This document shows positions 57,502 to 64,000 of a stretch of 64,000 nucleotides of DNA, one piece after another. The translations under genes and the position numbers were made by a program. The DNA comes from an uncultured Paracoccaceae bacterium (GTDB taxonomy: Bacteria; Pseudomonadota; Alphaproteobacteria; Rhodobacterales; Rhodobacteraceae): contig CANMPD010000010.1 in assembly GCA_947499635.1 (NCBI GenBank), positions 62,001-126,000 on the forward strand, in the 5' to 3' direction. The stretch's first letter is position 1. Each line of letters starts with the position of its first letter. Below the pieces are notes generated by a model. That model had not been told where the DNA came from. It did no database searches and was given only the letters and a program-made list of their open reading frames with translations.

Positions 57502-58484
57502 AGTAATTTACGTACCAAAAGCACAAAGATAGGTGCGCCCAAGAGCGAAGTTACAATGCCCGTAGCGATTTCTGTCGGTGCAAATATGACACGCGCAAAA
57601 ATATCAACACACAATAAAAACACTGCACCCAATAGGGCAGAGCAAGGGATGATCCAGCGGTAGTCGGCCCCAACCAACAAACGTGTGGCATGGGGGACAA
57701 CAAGACCAACAAAGCCAAGGGGCCCTGCCATAGCGACTGCAGATGCCGTCAGGACAACCGTGCATACCAGTAAACGCAGGCTAAGCGCCGTGGTGCGGAC
57801 GCCAAGACCGGCTGCCGTCTCTTGTCCCATGGATAGTGCAGTGATCTGATGTGCCGATAGCAGCGCTACGACTATGCCGGCGATCAACCATGGTGCAGTA
57901 TAGGGCAACATTTGCGCCGCGTCTGATGTAATTGCGCCAGAGAGCCACACCCTAAAAGTAGCAAAGCTCTCTTCGTTGAGCAGGTTTACACCTGATACGA
58001 TGGCTTTAAGAAAGGCTGATACTGCAGCCCCAGACAGTAAGAGAACAGTGGTTGAACGGCCACCAGGTGCCAAAAGTGCGATCGCCGTCACAAGACAGGC
58101 TGCAGCCAATGCACCTGCTGCTGCCAAGACCGGTAACCAGATATCACCCTCGAGGTAAGGGGCACCAAGGATCACCCCGCAGGCTGCTCCGCTCATCAAC
58201 GCAAGCAATCCCGGATCTGCCAATGGATTGCGCGTTACGCCCTGCATTAATGCCCCAGCCACAGACAGGGCTGCGCCAACACAAATTGCCGCAACCATGC
58301 GGGGTAGGCGCATTTTCCACAAAATTACGTGGTCAAAATTGCGTGGGTCAAAGTTCAAGAGTGCAGCTTGCATATCCACGAGCGCGATGGGTTTGGCGCC
58401 AATCCGCAGATGCAAAATCGCACTAATTGCTAGCAAACCAAACAGCAGCGTTGTTACCTGAGTAGAGCGGTTAAACACTGGCAT
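57498..58484 (-). CDS. FecCD family iron-siderophore permease (first)
   Basis: 328 residues from ATG 58484; a longer frame runs into the ATPase gene. About ten membrane helices; ILWKMRLPRMVAAICVGAALSVAGALMQGVTRNPLADPGLLALMSGAACG and GPLGFVGLVVPHATRLL are family motifs. Overlaps the ATPase gene by 14 bases. Confidence 0.93.
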   Translation of the reverse strand: MPVFNRSTQVTTLLFGLLAISAILHLRIGAKPIALVDMQAALLNFDPRNFDHVILWKMRLPRMVAAICVGAALSVAGALMQGVTRNPLADPGLLALMSGAACGVILGAPYLEGDIWLPVLAAAGALAAACLVTAIALLAPGGRSTTVLLLSGAAVSAFLKAIVSGVNLLNEESFATFRVWLSGAITSDAAQMLPYTAPWLIAGIVVALLSAHQITALSMGQETAAGLGVRTTALSLRLLVCTVVLTASAVAMAGPLGFVGLVVPHATRLLVGADYRWIIPCSALLGAVFLLCVDIFARVIFAPTEIATGIVTSLLGAPIFVLLVRKLL

Positions 58485-59349
58485 TCGTATGATCTTGTCT
58501 TGGGGCGTGCGGGACACAAACAGGTCGACCTGAGTTAGGATCCTGCAAGATTGTGGCATCAAGGTCGAATACCGATTTCAAATTATCAACCGTGAAAACG
58601 TCATCGATACCGCCGTGTGCACACACCTGGCCGTCGCGGATCATAACCATGTGATCGGCAAATTGCGCAGCCAGATTAAGGTCATGAAGAACCACTACGA
58701 CGGTGCGGTTTTCGATCTGTGCAATGCGTTTCAACAAGTCCAAAACGTCGATTTGAACCTTGAGATCCAGAAAGGCTGTAGGCTCATCAAGCAGCAAGAG
58801 TGGGGTATCTTGGGCAAGGGCCATTGCGATCCAAGCCCGTTGACGTTGCCCGCCGGAAAGATTGGCAACGGGTTGATCTTGTAGCGCTGTTAGTTCTGTG
58901 CGTGCCAATGCTTGGGCAACTGCGGCAGCATCTTGCTGGGACCATTGCCGCAGCAAACTTTGGTAAGGGAGGCGACCTTGGGCAACCAGCTCATGTACGG
59001 TCAAACCCTCGGGAGGGATAGGACCTTGGGGGAGGAATGCCATCTGTTTTGCGATTTCGCGTGTGTTTGTACGATGCACGTCTTGGCCTGCCAGTGTCAC
59101 ACGTCCTGCGCGCACAGCCAATGTACGCGCAAGGGATTTAAGTAACGTGGATTTACCGCAGCCGTTGGGCCCAACCAGTACCGTCAGCTCGCCTAAATTC
59201 GCCTGAAAGTTCAGTTCATTTAGGATGGATACCGTACCATAACCTGCCGTGATTTGTTCTGCTATAAGCTGGACAAGATTGGCCTGCGTCGGTCGACACA
59301 TCGCTTCTTTCGCCTGTTTAGGTTTACAATTGGGCAGGGGGGACGACAC
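58471..59349 (-). CDS. Iron-siderophore ABC transporter ATPase
   Basis: 292 residues from GTG 59349, which has AAGGAG nine bases upstream; an ATG at 59301 is also in frame. Walker A GPNGCGKSTLLKSLAR, Q-loop MAFLPQGP, signature LSGGQRQRAWIAMALAQ, Walker B LLLLDEPTAFLDL and H-loop VVLHDLNLAAQFADH. FecE/FhuC type. First gene of the transport unit; a long hairpin separates it from the TonB receptor gene upstream. Confidence 0.94.
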   Translation of the reverse strand: MSSPLPNCKPKQAKEAMCRPTQANLVQLIAEQITAGYGTVSILNELNFQANLGELTVLVGPNGCGKSTLLKSLARTLAVRAGRVTLAGQDVHRTNTREIAKQMAFLPQGPIPPEGLTVHELVAQGRLPYQSLLRQWSQQDAAAVAQALARTELTALQDQPVANLSGGQRQRAWIAMALAQDTPLLLLDEPTAFLDLKVQIDVLDLLKRIAQIENRTVVVVLHDLNLAAQFADHMVMIRDGQVCAHGGIDDVFTVDNLKSVFDLDATILQDPNSGRPVCVPHAPRQDHTNASV

Positions 59350-59377
59350 AGGAATGGTCTCCTTTTAACGACAAAGA

Positions 59378-59418
59378 CCGTATCCCATCCACAGGCGCAA
59401 GCCTGAGATGGAATACGG
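59378..59418 (-). terminator. Long hairpin between TonB receptor and ABC genes
   Basis: Nested arms CCGTAT / ATACGG, CCATC / GATGG and CAGGC / GCCTG closing a GCAA tetraloop, with small mismatches. On the minus strand TCTTTG follows, a poor T-run. It may be a partial terminator or processing site that sets receptor transcript above transporter transcript. Confidence 0.6.
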
Positions 59419-59454
59419 AGGGGGCCGGATAAAACTTATGGTCTACCGTGTGTT

Positions 59455-61599
59455 TTAGAACGCGCGGCTAATGGTGAGTGTAACTTTACGCGGATCACCG
59501 GCATAAATTCTCGTATCACCGCTGCCTGCATAGAAATAAGTTTCATCCAGCAGGTTGGCGATCGTTAACGAGGTTGTCCAATCGTTCTTTTCAAAATGGG
59601 CTCCGATATCTGTCACGATATAGCTGGGCAGGATCACGCTACTGCTATTGTCAATGTTGGTTTTTACGTCATCGCGATAGGTCATGCCAAAGGAAAATCC
59701 AAGCGTGCCGCCCTGAACGGATTTCGGTATATTATAGCGCGTAAACAATGATGCCGAGTGTGCGGGTGCGTTTGCCGCGGCCATACCGGTAAATTCGCCT
59801 TCGGTTCCGACGCTATCATTGTAAGCATAACCCGCTTTGATTTGCCAATTCTCGGTTGGGAGCCATTGTAAATCAAATTCAAGACCGTTGCTCTCAACTT
59901 CACCAACCAACTCATATGCTCCGCCACCCAAAGACTCAGATACATTGTCTTTGAGAATACGGTAAGCGGACAGGCTAACGTTCATTGTGGCGCCAAGTTG
60001 ATATTTCACCCCAGCTTCAATTTGAAAGGATTTTTCTGCATCCAAAGCGTCGCCATCCTCATCTACACGTTCCGCAGTGTAAGGATCAAAGCTTTGGGCA
60101 ACACTGCCAAAGACACTCCAGTTGTCGTTCAAACGATAAACCGCACCGAGGGAGCCGACAAAATCCGTAGTCCGTGTGGTATTGTCATCGTTACATGATC
60201 CGCGCAGGCAAACATAATCGATCTTGGTACGATTGACGCGCGCAGATCCTACAACTGTCAGCGCATCCGTTACCGTGACTTTATCTTGTACATAAAGGCC
60301 AGCGCTATAATAGGTTGTTCTACGGCGGTTGCCCTCGATCCCCTCAACAGAGCCGATCACATCTGGATCGTAGATATCTACGAAATCAAAGTCACCATAT
60401 GCTCTGCGATCAAAATCTGTCTCGCGGTATTCGCCAGCTAGGCCAAAAGTCAACGCATGGTCTAGCGTACCTGTTTGCGCGTCTTTACTCACATAAGCGT
60501 CAAAAGAGTGCCAATCGCGTCGGTTCCATTGATCCCGCAGGCGACGGCGTAGTGTTTCGTCGTCATCTACGACACTGTTATTTTCATACAAGCGCCGTTC
60601 GTCGGTATGCCAGTTGCTGCGCCATTTGAAATTGAATTGTCCGTTGCCAAGATCCCGCTGATAATGCGCGGTCAGGGCCTGGCCTTCGTCATCATCGTAA
60701 TCAGTGTTCTGTTGGTAGACAGTGTCGATGGATGCAACCGTTGAAATATCATTATTCAACGCGACCAAACCATAATCGGCATTGCCGTCTTGAGCGCCGA
60801 TCTCAATGCCCAAGGTGAGCCGTGAGATGTCGTTGATCTCCCAATGGACGCTGGAATAGATATTCCATTCTCTATTATTCACCCCATCGCGAAAGGAGTC
60901 GATGTTGTTTCCACTCGCTATGAAGCGATAGGATAGATCATCGCGGCCACCGATGGCACCAGTCAAATCGAGCGTGGTTGTAAGGCCATTGTCTTCACCA
61001 AAACTGGAAACGTCTGAGGCAAAAGTTTCAAAAGATGTGGTGATGCTACCTGAGAATTCGTTCTCAGGCTTTTTGGTCACCAAGTTGACCACTCCTCCTG
61101 TTTCCATATTTCCATAAAGAACAGAGGCCGGCCCCTTCAGAACTTCGACTCTTTCGATGTTGGCGGTCGAGGGCGATCCGAAGCGAGTGGTGATCCCGCT
61201 TAGTCCATCCACCTTGATGTTGTTGAGATCAATATCAAACCCGCGGATGGTAAAGGAGTCTGCGCTATAACCGCTACGAACCACGCCGGTTGTATAAGCG
61301 AAAACATCTTCGATATTGCGCGCGTTGAGGTCTTTTATCAGCGTTTCATTCGTGGTCGAGACAGAAAAAGGTGTCTCGTTATCAGATGCGTCGCCTTTGA
61401 GAGCAGTCGAGTTGTGATTCTCGAAATAGGTGTCTTGGCGGCCGTAAATGATAATCGGTTGTAGCTGAATGGCGCTTTCGCTTGTTGCGTCTTGGCCCGT
61501 ATCTTGGGCCGAAGCAATCTGGCCCATCAAAGTGGCCGAGGTCGAGAAGGTTACAAAAAAGCCACGTAACAAGAGAGTCTTAGATGGGCGTGCGGTCAT
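59455..61599 (-). CDS. TonB-dependent siderophore receptor
   Basis: 714 residues from ATG 61599, with GGGGA upstream. Signal peptide ending near ASAQD. Plug domain (about 60-170: TPFSVSTTNETLIKDLNARNIEDVFAYTTGVV, FTIRGFDI, IERVEVLKGPASVLYGNMETGGVVNLVTKKP) and a 22-strand-type barrel ending in a C-terminal Phe (TLTISRAF). FhuA/FcuA-like ferric siderophore receptor by plug motifs; exact ligand not readable from sequence. No siderophore synthesis genes are nearby, so it probably takes up siderophores of other organisms. Confidence 0.93.
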   Translation of the reverse strand: MTARPSKTLLLRGFFVTFSTSATLMGQIASAQDTGQDATSESAIQLQPIIIYGRQDTYFENHNSTALKGDASDNETPFSVSTTNETLIKDLNARNIEDVFAYTTGVVRSGYSADSFTIRGFDIDLNNIKVDGLSGITTRFGSPSTANIERVEVLKGPASVLYGNMETGGVVNLVTKKPENEFSGSITTSFETFASDVSSFGEDNGLTTTLDLTGAIGGRDDLSYRFIASGNNIDSFRDGVNNREWNIYSSVHWEINDISRLTLGIEIGAQDGNADYGLVALNNDISTVASIDTVYQQNTDYDDDEGQALTAHYQRDLGNGQFNFKWRSNWHTDERRLYENNSVVDDDETLRRRLRDQWNRRDWHSFDAYVSKDAQTGTLDHALTFGLAGEYRETDFDRRAYGDFDFVDIYDPDVIGSVEGIEGNRRRTTYYSAGLYVQDKVTVTDALTVVGSARVNRTKIDYVCLRGSCNDDNTTRTTDFVGSLGAVYRLNDNWSVFGSVAQSFDPYTAERVDEDGDALDAEKSFQIEAGVKYQLGATMNVSLSAYRILKDNVSESLGGGAYELVGEVESNGLEFDLQWLPTENWQIKAGYAYNDSVGTEGEFTGMAAANAPAHSASLFTRYNIPKSVQGGTLGFSFGMTYRDDVKTNIDNSSSVILPSYIVTDIGAHFEKNDWTTSLTIANLLDETYFYAGSGDTRIYAGDPRKVTLTISRAF

Positions 61600-61890
61600 G
61601 AGTTTCCCCGTAATCCCCGGCACAAGTATCTGTATGTAAACAAATTTATCCCGTGCCGCGGGTGATAGTTGAAGTGTCTGCGTTGAATCAAATTCGAGTC
61701 AATTCTGCGTGTCCTATTTCCGACTGTAGTAGTCAACTTTATTTGTTGACTATATTTGTCGGTTTACGAAAATTGGCTCCTCACAGACCCCTTAAACCAG
61801 GGATGGCGGCAAGAAATTATCGGAAAGTACGTGTTATTTTCCCCAATGAGAGAAAATATTTCAGACGTGAATATTGCTACTACACAGTCG
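61600..61890. promoter_or_regulatory. Promoter region of the TonB receptor gene
   Basis: 291 bases without a gene, between the RpiR-type gene and the receptor, both on the minus strand. Holds a perfect 8-7-8 inverted repeat at 61730-61752. I see no clear Fur, Irr or RirA consensus. Confidence 0.45.
61730..61752. promoter_or_regulatory. Inverted repeat, candidate operator of the siderophore locus
   Basis: Perfect arms TAGTCAAC (61730-61737) and GTTGACTA (61745-61752) separated by seven A/T bases, about 130 bases before the receptor start. Spacing suits a dimeric regulator; the neighbouring RpiR-type protein is the nearest candidate. Confidence 0.5.
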
Positions 61891-62772
61891 TTATCGAGAG
61901 TACGGGCGGATGTTTTTCCGTATCGTAACCAAGCGCTCCAAAGTGGCTACACTGCGGTTTGCGGTGATTGATGAAACCCCCAAATGTAGGGCTTCTAGGG
62001 CGAACATAGCTTGTGAATGCAAAGCGACATTTTCGGCCTTGAAACGTGGTAAAACTAAACTGGCGGCTGCATGATTACGTAAAGGCGCATCTTCGCGGCC
62101 AAGGATCATAATAACTGGTACGCCAAGTCTCTGAGCTTCGGTTAAGGTGGCAGTGGCTTCGCGATGTGCACGACTATGTAATATCATAATCAGCACATCC
62201 CCAGTTTGCATTTGTAACAGGCTTTCTGCCAAAGCTACACCAGTTTCCGTATAAGCTTTTCCCGTAATCCCCGAACGCGAAAAAAGCCGCGCGCCATATT
62301 GCGCAATGATACCAGAAGCCGCGATGCCAAATATGCCAACGGACGTCGCATTGGCAATCAACTCAATCGCTGTGGCCGCCGCTGCGCGATTTTCTGGCGT
62401 ACCCAAAGCTTCAAGCGCTGAGCGTTGGCTTTGGATGGTGAACTCAATTGCAGCATCAGCATCAGAGCCCAATGCTTGCGAAGTTAACGCCATTTTCTCT
62501 ACGGGTGAGTCCACATGCCCTAACCATGCGCTAAGGGTGTCCTTCAAATCACGTAGACCCGCAAAGCCAAGTGTTTGGATTGTACGAATAACTGTTGCGT
62601 CTGACGTGTCAGTTTCCACCCCAATTTCCCGCGCGGAGAGGCCCAAAATACCATGTTTATTTGCGTTGATGAATTCCGCAACAGACAAAGCGCCCGGCGT
62701 CAGGCGGTCTTTCCGCTTAGCCAACCTATCGCTAAAGACGTCTTTTATCAGAGGTGAGGTTGGTCGCGGCAC
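61891..62772 (-). CDS. MurR/RpiR family transcriptional regulator (HTH + SIS)
   Basis: 293 residues, GTG start at 62772. N-terminal RpiR HTH (about 20-95: SAREIGVETDTSDATVIRTIQTLGFAGLRDLK) and a SIS sugar-phosphate-binding domain (about 130-260: VGIFGIAASGIIAQYGARLF, GDVLIMILHSRAHREATATLTEAQRLGVPVIMILG). RpiR proteins usually sense phosphosugars. Here it sits directly upstream of the TonB receptor gene on the same strand, so it may govern that locus. Its upstream region is 337 bases with no gene. Confidence 0.9.
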   Translation of the reverse strand: MPRPTSPLIKDVFSDRLAKRKDRLTPGALSVAEFINANKHGILGLSAREIGVETDTSDATVIRTIQTLGFAGLRDLKDTLSAWLGHVDSPVEKMALTSQALGSDADAAIEFTIQSQRSALEALGTPENRAAAATAIELIANATSVGIFGIAASGIIAQYGARLFSRSGITGKAYTETGVALAESLLQMQTGDVLIMILHSRAHREATATLTEAQRLGVPVIMILGREDAPLRNHAAASLVLPRFKAENVALHSQAMFALEALHLGVSSITANRSVATLERLVTIRKNIRPYSR

Positions 62773-63109
62773 GGATAAATTCCTGAGTTATTCCTTCAAG
62801 ATTTATCTAGCATAGACTTTATCGGTGCAAAATTGCATATTTTCACTGAATTGACGCGGCATTCTCAATAACGCTGATGCGTAGTCTTTGTAAGACTGCT
62901 ACTGGGTAGTCGGAAGTGATCGATAGGAGAAGGCGAGAAGCGCAGAAAGTGACCTTTGCAAAGTCTGAGCCTCACTGTCCACCTTGCGGACGAAGCACCA
63001 ATTCGCCGCAGTTGCGCCAATGTCTGCTCTGTGAATTTAGCAGGACGAGCCGATATTGAACTATGTGAGTTTAGCTTGTTAGAATGGGTAACGAAACGAA
63101 TTTTTCAAT
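62773..63109. other. Gene-free region between the RpiR-type and GT51-like genes
   Basis: 337 bases, no convincing reading frame. Contains a hairpin AGTCTT / AAGACT (62883-62897) and GTCC / GGAC around 62975-62995. Presumably holds the rpiR promoter. The sequence from about 62950 on looks like decayed, non-coding filler; I could not identify a source. Confidence 0.4.
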
Positions 63110-63763
63110 TTGAGTGGTGACTCCTTGCATTTACTTACCAAAATTGTCACTGCGATAATCCTCACTGCTATTTCGACGAGCTGTGTCACAGCTCAAGACG
63201 CTGAACCAAAGCTTCCAAGCCCCGATCAAATTCGCCAGCTATACCGAGAAGCCTCCGCCAACTGGCACACAATACCCGATGTCGCATTGCAAGCATTCGT
63301 TGGAGCTGAAGACCGCCATTTCTATGAGAGGCCTGTCGGAATATCGACCATTACAAGGCAAATTGGGAAACGGTATCTACTTCCGGGGGCAGGAGTACTG
63401 CAGAAAATTGCTCTTGCGTTCGCTATTGGCGAAGAGCTTTCGCATGAAGAGGTTTTGAACTGGTACGTAAACCAAGTCTTTCTTGGACAAACCTGCTTCG
63501 GCGTTTCTAGCGCTGCCACAGCATATTTTGGAATAGCCGTAGATGATTTGAATCTTGAGCAAGCCGCCTATTTGGCAGCGTTACCTAAAGCTCCAGTGGA
63601 GTTTAACCCTGTTAAGTCATACGACAGAGCTGTTGAACGGAGAAATTTTGTACTGAAAGAGATGCAAGAATCAGGGTTCATCACAGCCGACGACGCTCAA
63701 CGCGCCATCCAGTCAGATTTGACCGTCGTAGAGCCATTGGTACGCTGCAAAAAAGATCAATAA
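63110..63763 (+). CDS. Stand-alone GT51-like transglycosylase domain, probably degenerate
   Basis: 217 residues. Signal-like hydrophobic N-terminus (residues 8-29) with a late Cys, then a GT51 (peptidoglycan glycosyltransferase) domain without a transpeptidase. First catalytic Glu is in AEDRHFYE (Glu67); the GISTITRQ segment (77-84) replaces the usual GxSTIxQQ, and the second catalytic Glu position of motif 3 appears to be Lys99. The YVNQVFLGQTCFGVSSAATAYFG and LEQAAYLAALPKAPVEFNP parts are well kept. No ATG: start at TTG 63110 or TTG 63125, with no clear ribosome site; a stop lies 21 bases upstream. It may be a specialised or decaying gene. Confidence 0.65.
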   Translation: MSGDSLHLLTKIVTAIILTAISTSCVTAQDAEPKLPSPDQIRQLYREASANWHTIPDVALQAFVGAEDRHFYERPVGISTITRQIGKRYLLPGAGVLQKIALAFAIGEELSHEEVLNWYVNQVFLGQTCFGVSSAATAYFGIAVDDLNLEQAAYLAALPKAPVEFNPVKSYDRAVERRNFVLKEMQESGFITADDAQRAIQSDLTVVEPLVRCKKDQ

Positions 63764-63825
63764 CCGACGCTTGTGCTCACTACAGTATCAGCCGCTTCGC
63801 GGCAAATTCTGTTGACAACTCCTCC

Positions 63826-64000
63826 TTGATCGGGCGGCTGTTCGCTGATTCCACTGTCACATTGGTCGGAGATTTGAGCGATGATGGAACCGTAGCAGGA
63901 AACACAGGCGACGATATTTTACGAGTCTTCCTTAAAAACCATGTTCCGCAAGATCACCTGCTGCGTTTGATAGATCGGTTTGTCGATCTGAACGACATCC
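63826..64000 (+). CDS. Unidentified reading frame cut by the right window edge
   Basis: From a TTG at 63826 the frame stays open to the edge and reads LIGRLFADSTVTLVGDLSD and on to FVDLNDI, with a codon pattern that looks coding. The same frame is open further left as far as about 63660, overlapping the GT51-like gene in another phase, so the true start is unclear. No family recognised. It could be a gene start, or the remainder of a frameshifted gene. Confidence 0.35.
   Translation, partial: MIGRLFADSTVTLVGDLSDDGTVAGNTGDDILRVFLKNHVPQDHLLRLIDRFVDLNDI

Overview
The window is a chromosomal segment of an alphaproteobacterium, most likely a marine Rhodobacterales (Roseobacter-type). This rests on gene order and family types: parB-parA-rsmG-mnmG-mnmE-rho beside maf-aroE-coaE-dnaQ-secB-fxsA-Tim44-mltA-smr-hslUV, the RegB/SenC/RegA redox cluster, alphaproteobacterial-type addAB with murU-amgK-tsaE, and a mitofilin-like gene between hemD and hemY. 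Coding density is very high, with many ATGA and TGATG gene junctions. I saw no rRNA, tRNA, CRISPR array, insertion sequence or prophage.

Layout. 1-9.9 kb: end of argG, an exported msrA, an isolated flagellin-like gene, mutS, the minus-strand hrcA-grpE pair, and a plus-strand run rph-rdgB-hemW-DUF454. 9.9-20.5 kb: the probable replication origin region. The minus-strand block parB-parA-rsmG-mnmG-mnmE-rho-hemJ contains two perfect parS sites. A 415-bp intergenic stretch with a cluster of DnaA-box-like 9-mers follows, then the plus-strand block maf-aroE-coaE-dnaQ. 20.5-28.5 kb: secB and fxsA, a Tim44-like gene, mltA and smr, a DUF900 lipoprotein, hslU and hslV with a DUF2157 membrane gene between them, and a DUF1127 gene. 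28.6-37.5 kb: trxA and the minus-strand run tsaE-amgK-murU-addB-addA (cell-wall sugar recycling, tRNA t6A synthesis, double-strand-break repair). 37.5-42 kb: a PAS-only membrane protein and the divergent regB / senC-regA redox module.

42-48.6 kb: an HD hydrolase, ahcY, a small accessory pair (ImmA/IrrE metallopeptidase plus a two-TM protein), the complete queC-queD-queE-queF operon for queuosine precursor synthesis, and a DUF2853 gene. 48.2-54.7 kb: EVE, YciI, gpsA and tsaD on the minus strand; hemD, a mitofilin-like gene with a 13-copy hexanucleotide repeat, and hemY on the plus strand. 54.8-62.8 kb: trmL, then a ferric-siderophore (or heme/cobalamin-type) uptake locus: periplasmic binding protein, two FecCD permeases, an ATPase, a TonB-dependent receptor and an RpiR/SIS regulator. 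62.8-64 kb: a stand-alone, degenerate GT51 transglycosylase domain and the start of an unidentified reading frame cut by the window edge.

Points most worth a second look: the origin/partition region with a DnaA box across the maf start codon, the ImmA plus membrane protein pair, a preQ1-I-like fold just before queC, the Glu-Thr repeat in the mitofilin homologue, the RpiR regulator and its candidate operator at the siderophore locus, and the GT51-like gene at the right edge. No clearly novel multi-gene system could be established from sequence alone.
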